Shown: one piece after another, positions 17,747-28,391 of the stretch
Position numbering within the stretch: the stretch's first letter is position 1
Layout: each line of letters starts with the position of its first letter
From: Cauispirillum nitrogeniifigens
GTDB taxonomy: Bacteria; Pseudomonadota; Alphaproteobacteria; Rhodospirillales; Rhodospirillaceae
DNA length: 64,000 nucleotides
Assembly: GCF_049800675.1 (NCBI RefSeq)
Contig: NZ_JBLOOT010000014.1
Span: 20,785 to 84,784 of the forward strand
Reading direction: 5' to 3'
Translations under genes and position numbers: made by a program
The notes under the pieces: model-generated
Told to the model about the DNA's origin: nothing
What the model saw: the letters and a program-made list of their open reading frames with translations, nothing else
Databases searched by the model: none

Positions 17747-19171
17747 TTAGGCGGCTTCGGCGGCCAGCTTCTTGGCCTTCTCGATGGCTTCCTCGATGGT
17801 GCCGACCATGTAGAAGGCCTGCTCCGGCATGTGGTCGTACTCACCGTCGACGATGCCCTTGAAGCCCTTGATGGTGTCTTCGAGGGCGACGAACACGCCC
17901 GGCGTGCCGGTGAACACTTCCGCGACGTGGAACGGCTGCGACAGGAAGCGCTGGATCTTGCGGGCGCGAGCCACGATCAGCTTGTCCTGCTCGGACAGTT
18001 CGTCCATGCCCAGGATGGCGATGATGTCCTGAAGGGCCTTGTAGGTCTGAAGGACTTCCTGGACGCGACGGGCGACGGTGTAGTGCTCCTCGCCGACGAC
18101 GCGCGGGTCGAGCACGCGGGAGGTCGAGTCCAGCGGGTCCACGGCCGGGAAGATGGCCATTTCGGCGATGGCGCGCGACAGCACGGTGGTGGCGTCGAGG
18201 TGGGCGAACGAGGTGGCCGGAGCCGGGTCGGTCAGGTCGTCGGCGGGCACGTAGATGGCCTGCACCGAGGTGATCGAGCCCTTCTTGGTCGAGGTGATGC
18301 GCTCCTGGAGGGCGCCCATATCCGTCGACAGGGTCGGCTGATAGCCCACCGCCGAGGGAATGCGGCCCAGCAGCGCGGACACTTCGGAACCGGCCTGGGT
18401 GAAGCGGAAGATGTTGTCCACGAAGAACAGCACGTCCTGGCCTTCTTCGTCGCGGAAGTACTCGGCCTGGGTCAGGCCGGACAGCGCGACGCGGGCGCGG
18501 GCGCCCGGCGGCTCGTTCATCTGGCCGTAGACCAGCGCCACCTTGGAGTTCTCGCCCTTCAGGTCGATAATCCCGGAGTCGATCATTTCGTGGTAGAGGT
18601 CGTTGCCCTCGCGGGTACGCTCACCGACGCCGGCGAACACGGAGTAACCGCCGTGGCCCTTCGCGACGTTGTTGATCAGCTCCATGATGGTCACGGTCTT
18701 GCCCACGCCGGCGCCGCCGAACAGGCCGATCTTGCCGCCCTTGGCGTAGGGAGCCAGCAGGTCGATGACCTTGATGCCGGTGACGAGGATCTCGGTCTCG
18801 GTCGACTGCTCGACGAATTCCGGGGCCTGACGGTGGATCGGCAGGGTCTTCTTGGCAGTCACCGGACCACGCTCGTCCACCGGCTGGCCGATGACGTTCA
18901 TGATGCGGCCCAGCACTTCCGGACCGACCGGCACGCAGATCGGGGCGCCGGTGTCGCTGACTTCCTGGCCGCGGACCAGACCGTCGGTGCTGTCCATGGC
19001 GATGGTGCGCACGGTGGACTCGCCGAGGTGAGCGGCAACCTCAAGAACCAGGCGGTTGCCGTGGTTGTCGGTTTCCAGAGCCGAGAGGATGGCCGGAAGC
19101 TCGCCTGCGAACTTCACGTCCACGACGGCGCCCGTGACCTGGACGATGCTACCGACGTTGTTCTTCGCCAT
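17747..19171 (-). CDS. atpD: ATP synthase F1 beta subunit
   Basis: 474 residues, full length. The Walker A is GGAGVGKTV near 153-161, the catalytic glutamate lies in GERTREGND, Walker B is DVLFFVDNIFR, and the C-terminal helical domain holds the DELSEQD (DELSEED-type) loop. It carries the catalytic nucleotide sites. ATG 19171 is preferred to a longer frame because MAKNNVGSIVQVTGAVVDV is the normal alphaproteobacterial N-terminus. It follows atpG by 55 bases. Confidence 0.99.
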   Translation of the reverse strand: MAKNNVGSIVQVTGAVVDVKFAGELPAILSALETDNHGNRLVLEVAAHLGESTVRTIAMDSTDGLVRGQEVSDTGAPICVPVGPEVLGRIMNVIGQPVDERGPVTAKKTLPIHRQAPEFVEQSTETEILVTGIKVIDLLAPYAKGGKIGLFGGAGVGKTVTIMELINNVAKGHGGYSVFAGVGERTREGNDLYHEMIDSGIIDLKGENSKVALVYGQMNEPPGARARVALSGLTQAEYFRDEEGQDVLFFVDNIFRFTQAGSEVSALLGRIPSAVGYQPTLSTDMGALQERITSTKKGSITSVQAIYVPADDLTDPAPATSFAHLDATTVLSRAIAEMAIFPAVDPLDSTSRVLDPRVVGEEHYTVARRVQEVLQTYKALQDIIAILGMDELSEQDKLIVARARKIQRFLSQPFHVAEVFTGTPGVFVALEDTIKGFKGIVDGEYDHMPEQAFYMVGTIEEAIEKAKKLAAEAA

Positions 19172-19226
19172 GGGTATAGCTCCTATGCCCCTAATTCGTT
19201 GGTCGTGTGGGGATTGCGTCGTGTCG

Positions 19227-20117
19227 TCAGACGGCTTCGGCACCGGAGATGATCTCGATCAGCTCCTTGGTGATGTTGGCCTGGCGCGCCCGGTTGTACT
19301 GGGTGGTCAGCTTGTTGATCATGTCGCCCGCGTTGCGGGTGGCGTTGTCCATCGCCGCCATGCGCGCGCCCTGTTCGGAGGCGTCGCTTTCGAGCATGGC
19401 GGAGAAGAACTGCATGGCCACGTTCTTGGGCAGCAGATCGGCCAGGATGCCTTCCTCGGACGGCTCGTACTCGTACAGAGCCTTCAGCTCGCCGGTGCCC
19501 CCGGCGGTGCCGGCGGCGGCCGGAACGGGGAACGGCACCAGCTGCTGACGGGTGACTTCCTGGGAAATCGCCGACTTGAACTTGTTGTAGATGATCGTGC
19601 AGACGTCGAAGGCGTCGCCGGCGTACTGATCGAGTACGTGCTGCGCCACTTCGTCGGCCGAGGCGAAGGCGACACCGCGACGGTTGACGCCTTCCCAGGT
19701 CTTGACGATCAGGTTGGCGTAGTCGCGCTTGAGCTGGTCACGACCCTTGCGGCCGACGCACAGGATTTTCACGTCCTTGCCTTCGGCCAGCAGCTCGCGG
19801 ACCATCAGGCGCGCACTACGGACGACGTTGGTGTTGAAGCCGCCGCACAGGCCGCGGTCGGCCGTCATCACCACGACAAGGTGACGATCGGTCCGACCGG
19901 TGCCGGCGAGCAGCTTGGGCGCGCCGGCCTGGCCGTGAACGGAGGCGGCCAGGTTGCCCAGCATCCGCTCCATGCGCTCGGCATACGGGCGGGCGGCCTC
20001 GGCGGCCTCCTGGGCGCGGCGCAGCTTGGACGCCGCGACCATCTTCATGGCCGAGGTGATCTTCCTCGTGTTTTTCACCGAGGTGATGCGGGCACGTAGG
20101 TCCTTGAGACTGGGCAT
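19227..20117 (-). CDS. atpG: ATP synthase F1 gamma subunit
   Basis: 296 residues. The N-terminal coiled-coil helix (LRARITSVKNTRKITSAMKM) and the C-terminal helix ending in NKLTTQYNRARQANITKEL form the rotating shaft inside the alpha/beta hexamer. The central part has TADRGLCGGFNTNV. A short Pro/Ala/Gly-rich insert (residues ~200-212) is a usual variable loop. ATG 20117. Confidence 0.99.
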   Translation of the reverse strand: MPSLKDLRARITSVKNTRKITSAMKMVAASKLRRAQEAAEAARPYAERMERMLGNLAASVHGQAGAPKLLAGTGRTDRHLVVVMTADRGLCGGFNTNVVRSARLMVRELLAEGKDVKILCVGRKGRDQLKRDYANLIVKTWEGVNRRGVAFASADEVAQHVLDQYAGDAFDVCTIIYNKFKSAISQEVTRQQLVPFPVPAAAGTAGGTGELKALYEYEPSEEGILADLLPKNVAMQFFSAMLESDASEQGARMAAMDNATRNAGDMINKLTTQYNRARQANITKELIEIISGAEAV

Positions 20118-20153
20118 CGGCTGTCAGGCCTTCCTGTTGGTTTCCGCTCAGGC

Positions 20154-21685
<1,532 letters not shown>

Positions 21686-21686
<1 letters not shown>

Positions 21687-22246
21687 CACCCAACCCCTTT
21701 CATGGCGAGCTGAAGACGTTGCAGCTTCGTGCGAACCGAACTATCGACCATCCGGGACCCGACCTTCACGATCAGGCCGCCCAGGATGGACGGATCGACT
21801 TTGGCCCGGACATCCACGTCCTTGCCGACGACCTGCTTGAGGGCGGCGGCCAGCGCGGAAGCCTGGCTATCAGAGAGCGACGTGGCGCTGACCACCTCGG
21901 CGGTGACCTCGCCGCGCGCCGCGGCCAGACGCGCCAGATAGGCGCTGATCATGGCCGGCAGGGCGAACAGGCGGCGATTGGCCGACACGAGCCCAAGGAA
22001 GTTGAGGGTCAGCGGCGACAGGCCGGCCTTTTCGGCCAGGGCGGCAAGCCCCTTGCGCTGGTCGTCGCGGGAGAGAACCGGAGAGAAGACGAACCGGCGC
22101 AGGTCCGCGCTGTCGTCGAGCATGGCCTGCAGAGAGCGGAGGTCCGTGGCAACCTGGTCGAGCGCCTTGCGTTCGTCGGCCAGGTCATAGAGTGCCGCGG
22201 CATAGCGGTCTGCGAGACCCTTATTTCCTACGGTATCGGATGACAC
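21686..22246 (-). CDS. atpH: ATP synthase F1 delta subunit
   Basis: 186 residues. The N-terminal helical bundle (LADRYAAALYDLADE) and the C-terminal segment (KVDPSILGGLIVKVGSRMVDSSV) are diagnostic. It ties F1 to the peripheral stalk. The start is GTG 22246; no ATG fits the family N-terminus. It is the first gene of the operon atpHAGDC, and the F0 genes are not here, as is usual in alphaproteobacteria. Confidence 0.97.
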
Positions 22247-22360
22247 GTTCTGCTGGCCCCGGAAAATGTGTTCGGAAAGGCGGCAAAAAAGGACTTAACG
22301 TATTGAGCGGCAATAAAATTTAACCACCGCCGCGCTGCATGCCCCCTGCGGCGCGGTTGG

Positions 22361-22389
22361 TAGTTAACACAACCCGCCTAGCGTTGCAA
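22361..22389 (-). promoter_or_regulatory. Probable promoter of the atpHAGDC operon
   Basis: On the minus strand TTGCAA (22384-22389) is followed after 17 bases by TAACTA (22361-22366), a good sigma-70-type match. It lies about 115 bases before the atpH start, with an AT-rich leader between. Confidence 0.5.
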
Positions 22390-22470
22390 GCAAATGGCTG
22401 CGCGGAAAACGCCCCCCAGCGCCCATTCCTTCGCAGTATTTCCAGGCAGCGGGCGGCTCCCCGGACGCTG

Positions 22471-24711
22471 TCATAAAAAGCCGTAGGGGTCGATATCGAC
22501 CTGCACGCGCACCGATGACGGCCACTGAACAGCAGTCAGCCAACCGCGAATCACCGGCTGGACCTTGACGGCGCGGGGCGCCTTGAGCAGCAGCCGCCAG
22601 CGGTGGCGGCCGCGCAGCACCGCCAGGGGCGCCGGAGCGGGGCCGAGAACCTCGATCCCGTCGCTGCGCGGGGCGGCGCGGCCGAGCGCCCGCGCCGTCG
22701 ATTCGACCGCCGCTTCCTCCGGTCCCGACACCACCAGGGCGGCCAGCCGGCCGAACGGCGGCATGCCCAGCAGACGCCGCCCCTCGGCCTCCGTCTCCAG
22801 GAACAGGTCGGCGTCGCCCGACACCATGGCCTGCAACACCGGATGCCCCGGTTGCCAAGTTTGGAGGTACACCACGCCCGGCCGCTCGCCGCGGCCGGCG
22901 CGGCCGGCGACCTGGGACAGAAGCTGGAAGGTGCGCTCGGCGGCGCGCAGGTCGCCGCCCGACAGGCCGAGGTCGGCATCGACCACGCCAACCAGCGTCA
23001 GGTGCGGAAAGTGCAACCCCTTGGCGAGAATCTGCGTGCCGATCAGCAGATCGATCTCCTTGTCGGCGACGCGCCGCACCAACTCCGCCGTCGCCCCCGG
23101 CCCGCTCAGGGTGTCCGACGCCACCAGGGCGGCGCGGACGTCGGGGAAGCGGTGCGCCACCTCCTCGGCCAGGCGCTCGACGCCAGGGCCGCAGGCGGCG
23201 AACTTGTCCTCCGCTCCACAGGCCGGGCACTCACGCGGGATCGGCGTGGAGTGGCCGCAGTGATGGCATTGCAGGCGGTTCCACAGCTTGTGCTCGACCA
23301 GCCAGGCGGTGCAGTGCGGGCATTGCAGGCGGTGGCCGCAGGCCCGGCACAGGGTCAGCGGCGCATAGCCCCGGCGGTTGAGGAACAGCATCACCTGCTC
23401 GCCGGCGGCCAGCGTCTCGCCGATGGCCGTGACCAGCGGCGGGGCCAGCCAGGAGCGGCCCCACGCCTCCTTGTCCGGCGGCGTCTTGCGCATGTCCACC
23501 ACCCGCACGTCGGGCAGCGCCGCCCCGGCGTGGCGCGACGGCAGGTGGACCCGCTCGTAGCGCCCGGCCTGGGCGTTCTGCACCGTCTCCAGCGACGGCG
23601 TGGCCGAGGCCAGGACCACCGGCACGCCGCCGACCTGACCGCGCACCACGGCCATGTCGCGGGCGTGGTAGACGACGCCCTCCTCCTGCTTGAACGCCTG
23701 CTCGTGCTCCTCGTCGACAATGATCAGGCCCAGGTCGGCGTAGGGCAGGAACAGCGCCGAGCGCGCCCCCACCACCACCGCCGCCCGGCCCTCGGCCACC
23801 GCCCGCCAGGTGCGGCGGCGGCGGCCCTGCGGCAGTTCGGAATGCCAGGCATGCGGCGGGGCACCGAAGCGGGCGGCGAAGCGGTCCAGCCACTGCGCCG
23901 TCAGGGTGATCTCCGGCACCAGCACCAGCACCTGGCGCCCGGCGCGCAGGGCGGCGGCCACGGCTTCGAAATAGACCTCGGTCTTGCCCGATCCGGTGAC
24001 GCCCTCCAGCAGGGTGACGGAGAACCCCTGCCCCAGCGCCGCCACCAGCCGCCCCGCCGCCGCCGTCTGGTCGGGCGACAGGGTGGGGCCGGGGTGGGCG
24101 CCGTCGGGGCGCGGCTCGGCCTCCAGCGGGTCGATCAGGACGCTTTCCAGCAGCCCGGCGTCGGCCAGCCCCTTGACCACGCCGGAACTGGTGGCGGCGG
24201 CGCGGGCGATCTCGGCGGCGGCCAGCGGCGGCTGCCCGGCGCAGACCTCCAGCACCCGGCGGCGCGCCTCGGTCAGGCGCAGGCCCAGCGCCTCCGGGTC
24301 GGCGCCGGTGCGGCGATAGGCGACGGCGGCGCGCACCGGCTCCAGGGCGTCGGGCACCGACAGCGCCATGCGCAGCACCGCCCCCGGCGCGCTCAGGGTA
24401 TAGGCCGCCACCCAGTCGACGAAGCGGCGCGAGGCCTCGGGCAGCGGCGGGGCGTCGCCCAGACGGGCGATCAGGCTGCGCAGCTTCTTCGGCTCGACGG
24501 TGCCGGTGCCCGGCCCCCACACCACGCCGCGCTCCTGGCGCCGCCCCAGGGGCGCCTCGACGACATCGCCGGGGCGCAGTTCGACCCCGTCGGGCACGCG
24601 GTAGTCATAGGGGCCGGCCAGCGGCAGGGGCAGCAGCACGGCCACCAGATCCCCGGCGCGAAACACCGGAGACTCGGCAGCGTGGCTGGGGGTGGGCGCG
24701 GCGGTCGGCAT
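22471..24711 (-). CDS. priA: Primosomal replication restart helicase PriA
   Basis: 746 residues. The N-terminal 3'-DNA-binding domain (AVLLPLPLAGPYDYRVPDG) is followed by a superfamily 2 helicase core with Walker A GVTGSGKTE and a DEEH box. A zinc-binding insert has cysteines in CRACGHRLQCPHC and CHHCGHSTPIPRECPACG. It reloads the replisome at stalled forks. The gene is divergent from the aldolase gene with only 45 bases between the starts. Confidence 0.97.
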   Translation of the reverse strand: MPTAAPTPSHAAESPVFRAGDLVAVLLPLPLAGPYDYRVPDGVELRPGDVVEAPLGRRQERGVVWGPGTGTVEPKKLRSLIARLGDAPPLPEASRRFVDWVAAYTLSAPGAVLRMALSVPDALEPVRAAVAYRRTGADPEALGLRLTEARRRVLEVCAGQPPLAAAEIARAAATSSGVVKGLADAGLLESVLIDPLEAEPRPDGAHPGPTLSPDQTAAAGRLVAALGQGFSVTLLEGVTGSGKTEVYFEAVAAALRAGRQVLVLVPEITLTAQWLDRFAARFGAPPHAWHSELPQGRRRRTWRAVAEGRAAVVVGARSALFLPYADLGLIIVDEEHEQAFKQEEGVVYHARDMAVVRGQVGGVPVVLASATPSLETVQNAQAGRYERVHLPSRHAGAALPDVRVVDMRKTPPDKEAWGRSWLAPPLVTAIGETLAAGEQVMLFLNRRGYAPLTLCRACGHRLQCPHCTAWLVEHKLWNRLQCHHCGHSTPIPRECPACGAEDKFAACGPGVERLAEEVAHRFPDVRAALVASDTLSGPGATAELVRRVADKEIDLLIGTQILAKGLHFPHLTLVGVVDADLGLSGGDLRAAERTFQLLSQVAGRAGRGERPGVVYLQTWQPGHPVLQAMVSGDADLFLETEAEGRRLLGMPPFGRLAALVVSGPEEAAVESTARALGRAAPRSDGIEVLGPAPAPLAVLRGRHRWRLLLKAPRAVKVQPVIRGWLTAVQWPSSVRVQVDIDPYGFL

Positions 24712-24756
24712 GGGCTAAACTTAGACCATCCTTCCCGCATCAGGAACAGCGCCTCC

Positions 24757-25419
24757 ATGAAGTTCTTCATCGATACCGCTGATCTCGACGAGATCCGCGC
24801 CCTCAGCGACACCGGCCTGGTCGACGGCGTGACCACCAACCCGACCCTGGCCGCCAAGAGCGGCCGCAAGTTCCTCGATCTGGTGGCCGAGATCTGCGAC
24901 GTCGTGCCCGGCCCGGTCAGCGCCGAGGTCACGGCCCTCGACTTCCCAACCATGATGAAGGAAGCCGACGTCCTGCGCCGCATCGCCCCCAACGTGGCGG
25001 TCAAGGTGCCGCTGACCCCCGACGGGCTGAAGACCTGCCGCGCCATCGCCGACGACGGCGGTCTGGTCAACGTTACCCTGTGCTTTTCCGCCAACCAGGC
25101 GCTGCTGGCGGCCAAGGCCGGCGCGGCGTTCATCTCGCCGTTCGTCGGCCGCCTGGACGACATCGGCCACGACGGCATGGGCCTGATCGCCGAGATCGCC
25201 GAGGTCTATTCCAACTACCCCGACCTGACCACCGAGATCCTGGCCGCCTCCATCCGCCACCCCATGCACGTCGCCGAGGCGGCGCGCATCGGCGCCCACG
25301 TCGCCACCATGCCGCCCAAGGTGCTGCGGCAGATGTTCGACCACCCGCTGACCGAGAAGGGCCTCCAGGCCTTCATGGACGACTGGGCCAAGTCCGGCCA
25401 GACGATCCTGGAGGGCTGA
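24757..25419 (+). CDS. Transaldolase-family fructose-6-phosphate aldolase
   Basis: 220 residues, the size of the short transaldolase/FSA subfamily. The Schiff-base lysine is at about 83 in AVKVPLTPDG. Other typical segments are MKFFIDTADLDEI, VTTNPTLAAKSG and TLCFSANQALLAAKAGA. Either transaldolase or fructose-6-phosphate aldolase activity is possible; the short type is often annotated as probable transaldolase. It leads a run into DUF484 and xerC, with four bases to the next gene. Confidence 0.93.
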   Translation: MKFFIDTADLDEIRALSDTGLVDGVTTNPTLAAKSGRKFLDLVAEICDVVPGPVSAEVTALDFPTMMKEADVLRRIAPNVAVKVPLTPDGLKTCRAIADDGGLVNVTLCFSANQALLAAKAGAAFISPFVGRLDDIGHDGMGLIAEIAEVYSNYPDLTTEILAASIRHPMHVAEAARIGAHVATMPPKVLRQMFDHPLTEKGLQAFMDDWAKSGQTILEG

Positions 25420-25423
25420 TCCG

Positions 25424-26131
25424 GTGCCGACCCGCAAGACCGGCGGCGACGAAGCCGCCAGCGCCCAGGCCCTGCCCGAGCCGCATCAGGTGGCCGCCTT
25501 CCTGCGCGCCAACCCCGACTTCCTGCGCGACCACCCCGAGATCGCCGCCGAGGTGCTGCCCGGCCGCGACCTCGGCTCCGGGGTGGCCGACCTCCAGGCC
25601 CACACCCTGCGCGCCCTGCGCGCCGAGTTGGACACCATGCGCAGCGGCGCTGAGGAGCTGATCTTCAACGCCCGCAACAACATGACCACCCAGACCCGCA
25701 CCCACGACGCGGTCCTGGCGGTGCTGGCGGCCGACAGCTTCGAGGTGCTGGTGCGCACCCTCACCGACGACCTGCCGGCGCTGTTGCAGGTCGACCTGAT
25801 CATGCTGTGCTTCGAGCCGGGCCTGCCCAAGGGCGCGGCGGTCTACGTGCAGGAACTCCAGGCCGGCGCCGTCGACCGCCTGCTGGGCGCCGGCAACGCC
25901 AGCCGCCTGCGCTCCCTGGTCGAGGAGGAGCCGGCGCTGTACGGCTCCGGGCGCGGGCTGGTAGCCTCCGACGCGCTGGTCCGCCTGCCCGTCGGCGGCA
26001 CCCTGCCGCCGGCCCTGCTGGCGCTCGGCAGCCGCCACGCCGGGACCTTCCACAGCGGCCAGGCCACCGAGCTGCTGACCTTCCTGGCGGCGGTCATCGG
26101 CCATGGGGTGCGGAGATGGGTCGCCCGGTAG
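25424..26131 (+). CDS. DUF484 family protein
   Basis: 235 residues. The N-terminal signature VAAFLRANPDFLRDHPEI is typical of DUF484, a GAF-like family found next to xerC in many proteobacteria. The function is unknown. The start is GTG 25424, with GGAGGG upstream. Its last 16 bases overlap xerC, which supports co-translation. Confidence 0.9.
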   Translation: MPTRKTGGDEAASAQALPEPHQVAAFLRANPDFLRDHPEIAAEVLPGRDLGSGVADLQAHTLRALRAELDTMRSGAEELIFNARNNMTTQTRTHDAVLAVLAADSFEVLVRTLTDDLPALLQVDLIMLCFEPGLPKGAAVYVQELQAGAVDRLLGAGNASRLRSLVEEEPALYGSGRGLVASDALVRLPVGGTLPPALLALGSRHAGTFHSGQATELLTFLAAVIGHGVRRWVAR

Positions 26132-27057
26132 TCCACTTCCCCGCCGACGACGGACTGCGCGCCGTCATCGACGCGTGGCTGGACTGGCTGGAAGCCGAAC
26201 GGCGGGCGTCGGCGCACACGGTCGCCGCCTACGCCCGCGATCTGGCGGCGTTCCTCGGCTTCCTCGGCGGGCACGTCGGCGGGCAGCCGGACATGGCCAT
26301 GCTGGCGGGCCTGAGCGCCGCCGACTTCCGCGCCTACCTCGCCGCCCGCACGGCGGAGGGGCTGTCGCGGACGTCGGTGGCGCGCGCCATGTCCACCCTG
26401 CGCGGCTTCTTCAAGTTCCTCGACCGCAGCGGGCGGCTGTCCAACCAGGCCATCAGCACGGTGCGCAGTCCGCGCCCGCCGCGCGTCGCCCCCCGACCGC
26501 TGGGCGAGGACGAAGCCCGCGACGCCCTGGAGACCATCGGCGAGCTTCAGGAGGAACCGTGGCTGGCCGCCCGCGACATCGCCCTGTTCACCCTGCTCTA
26601 CGGCTGCGGCCTGCGCATCGGCGAGGCGCTGGCGCTGAACGTCGGCGATGCTCCGGCCGGCGACACCATGATTGTTACCGGCAAGGGAGCCAAGCAACGC
26701 CTGGTGCCGGTTCTGCCCATCGTGCGCGAGGCGGTGGCCGACTACCTGGAGCGGCTGCCTTACGACCGCTCCGCCGACGCGCCGCTGTTCGTCGGGGCGC
26801 GCGGCAAGCGCCTCAACCCCGGTGTGGTGCAGCGGCAGATGCGCCGCCTGCGCCCCTACATCGGGCTGGGCGACAGCGCCACGCCGCATGCCCTGCGCCA
26901 CAGCTTCGCCACCCACCTGCTGGCCCGGGGCGGCGACCTGCGCACCATCCAGGAACTGCTGGGCCATACCTCGCTGGTGACCACCCAGCGCTATACCCAG
27001 GTGGACGCCACCCATCTGGCTTCGGTGCACGCCAAGGCCCATCCGCGCGGCGGCTGA
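26116..27057 (+). CDS. xerC: Tyrosine recombinase XerC
   Basis: 313 residues. An N-terminal SAM-like DNA-binding domain is followed by the catalytic domain with Arg at about 167 (GCGLRIGEAL), Lys in GKGAKQR, HALRHSFATHL, LGHTSLVTTQ and the nucleophile Tyr at about 293 (RYTQVD). It resolves chromosome dimers at dif together with XerD. The context (DUF484 just upstream, no phage genes) favours the housekeeping enzyme over a phage integrase. Confidence 0.95.
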   Translation: MGRPVVHFPADDGLRAVIDAWLDWLEAERRASAHTVAAYARDLAAFLGFLGGHVGGQPDMAMLAGLSAADFRAYLAARTAEGLSRTSVARAMSTLRGFFKFLDRSGRLSNQAISTVRSPRPPRVAPRPLGEDEARDALETIGELQEEPWLAARDIALFTLLYGCGLRIGEALALNVGDAPAGDTMIVTGKGAKQRLVPVLPIVREAVADYLERLPYDRSADAPLFVGARGKRLNPGVVQRQMRRLRPYIGLGDSATPHALRHSFATHLLARGGDLRTIQELLGHTSLVTTQRYTQVDATHLASVHAKAHPRGG

Positions 27058-27127
27058 CGGCAACCGGCCGTCGCCGGGGCGCGTTGCTCCGACAGAAGGA
27101 AACACCCACAAGACGGAGCAAGCGCAC

Positions 27128-27307
27128 ATGCGTAACCGCACCGACAAGCACGCCCCCAAGTCCCGCCGCTGGAGCCGCCTTCTGGCCGTGGCCACCGCCG
27201 GTATCGCCCTCACCCTGGGCGCCTGCAACACCATGGAGGGCATGGGCCGGGACATGCAGTCCGCCGGCCAGGGCCTGGAAAACGAGGCCGAGGACGCCAA
27301 CGACTGA
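27128..27307 (+). CDS. Entericidin-type small lipoprotein
   Basis: 59 residues. A basic N-terminus and hydrophobic helix end in a lipobox (LTLGAC, Cys at about 33), followed by NTMEGMGRDMQSAGQGLEN, the hallmark of entericidin A/B-like proteins. In E. coli this family forms a toxin/antidote lipoprotein pair; single copies like this one are common and of unclear use. ATG 27128 has GGAG about ten bases upstream. It lies 70 bases after xerC. Confidence 0.85.
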   Translation: MRNRTDKHAPKSRRWSRLLAVATAGIALTLGACNTMEGMGRDMQSAGQGLENEAEDAND

Positions 27308-27486
27308 TGCTGGCCGGGTGGGGGCACCCCGTTTTCGCCCCCGCCGAGTCGAAAGGACGCCGCCGCCACGGAAACCCCATCCGCGCCGGCGGCGTTTCCT
27401 TATCCACACACCAAGCCAAGCAGGGATCGCGGCGCCGCCGGACCCGTTTCCGGCCCCGGACGTTGCGACGGAACGGGAGGACGGGC

Positions 27487-27648
27487 ATGGACTGGGACAC
27501 CTCGACCGAACAAGGCCGCCGCTCACTGATCGCGGCGTTCATTCTCACCCTGCTCATCGCCGGCCCGCTGGTGCTGCTCAACGAGAGCGACCGCGCCGCT
27601 CTATCCCCGCAGAGCGCCATGGCCGACATCCTGGCGCCGCCCGACTGA
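27487..27648 (+). CDS. Small single-pass membrane protein, unknown
   Basis: 53 residues with one predicted membrane helix (about 14-31, AAFILTLLIAGPLVLLN) and a short hydrophilic tail. I do not recognise it. A good ribosome site (GGGAGG) lies six bases before ATG 27487, and codon use matches the neighbours, which argues that it is real. Confidence 0.55.
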   Translation: MDWDTSTEQGRRSLIAAFILTLLIAGPLVLLNESDRAALSPQSAMADILAPPD

Positions 27649-27685
27649 GCCGCTTCCCTCCCCCTGCCCCACTCGTGGAGGAGTC

Positions 27686-28012
27686 ATGAAAGGTCCCGAG
27701 GCCACACGCGGCCGGCCGCTGGCCGAACGCTTCGCCGATCTGGAAAGCCGTATCAACGCCCTGCGCGCGCGGCAGTCCGCCACGCCGGGCGAACACACCG
27801 TCGCCGATCTGGTCAACGACCTGCGGGCGCGCTGCGACAGCGTGCGCGCGCGCCTGACCGCCAGCCCGTCCGAAAGGGCGGACGCCCACTTTGCCAACCG
27901 GGGCGCCGCGGCGACGTCGGCCTCTCGGAAGGAAGAAGAGCCACAATCGGCGGAAGCCGCCTACCGCGACCTGGAGGAAGCCTACGAGCGGGCTTTGACG
28001 CGCTTCCGCTGA
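27686..28012 (+). CDS. Hypothetical soluble helical protein
   Basis: 108 residues with no signal or membrane segment. Two helical, charged stretches (about 10-60 and 85-108; for example LAERFADLESRINALRARQ) look like coiled coils. No family is recognised. ATG 27686 has GGAGGAG five bases upstream. It follows the small membrane protein by 37 bases and may be co-transcribed. Confidence 0.6.
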   Translation: MKGPEATRGRPLAERFADLESRINALRARQSATPGEHTVADLVNDLRARCDSVRARLTASPSERADAHFANRGAAATSASRKEEEPQSAEAAYRDLEEAYERALTRFR

Positions 28013-28015
28013 GGA

Positions 28016-28357
28016 TCACTCGCCCGGCAGCGGGTCGAGCAGCGGATCGGTCGTCTCGATGAAAGTGCGCAGCCCCGCCGGCAGGCGGGGCGCGGCCCTG
28101 GTCATCGCATTGGACAGGGCCGGCAGGCGGCAGCGCGCCCAACGGATGGCCCGGCGCGCCGTCTCCGACTCGCGGGCCAGCAGCATCAGGCCGGCGACGA
28201 ACAGCAGCAGCCCGATGGGCACCGGCGTCGGCATGATCAGCAGGCCCGCCCCGACCAGCACCCAGCCGAGCGCCAGCAGCCCGCCCCGCCGGACATGGCG
28301 CAGCACGGCCGCGAACAGGCGGGCGAAGCGGCGGGAGGCGGCGGCGGGCGGAGGCAC
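28016..28357 (-). CDS. Small PGPGW-like transmembrane protein
   Basis: 113 residues with two close hydrophobic segments (about 27-42 and 46-61), separated by a MPTPVPIG turn where relatives have PGPGW. The C-terminal half is cytoplasmic and basic. The function is unknown. The start is GTG 28357, the only reasonable one before the first helix. It converges on the helical protein at 28012. Confidence 0.6.
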   Translation of the reverse strand: MPPPAAASRRFARLFAAVLRHVRRGGLLALGWVLVGAGLLIMPTPVPIGLLLFVAGLMLLARESETARRAIRWARCRLPALSNAMTRAAPRLPAGLRTFIETTDPLLDPLPGE

Positions 28358-28391
28358 GGCGGGTGTCCGGTCAGCGGGTCAAGGTCAACAC

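Noticed and set aside
26116..27057. Phage or integron integrase
   Set aside because: Downstream of DUF484 and with XerC-type motifs; no phage genes or attachment sites nearby.
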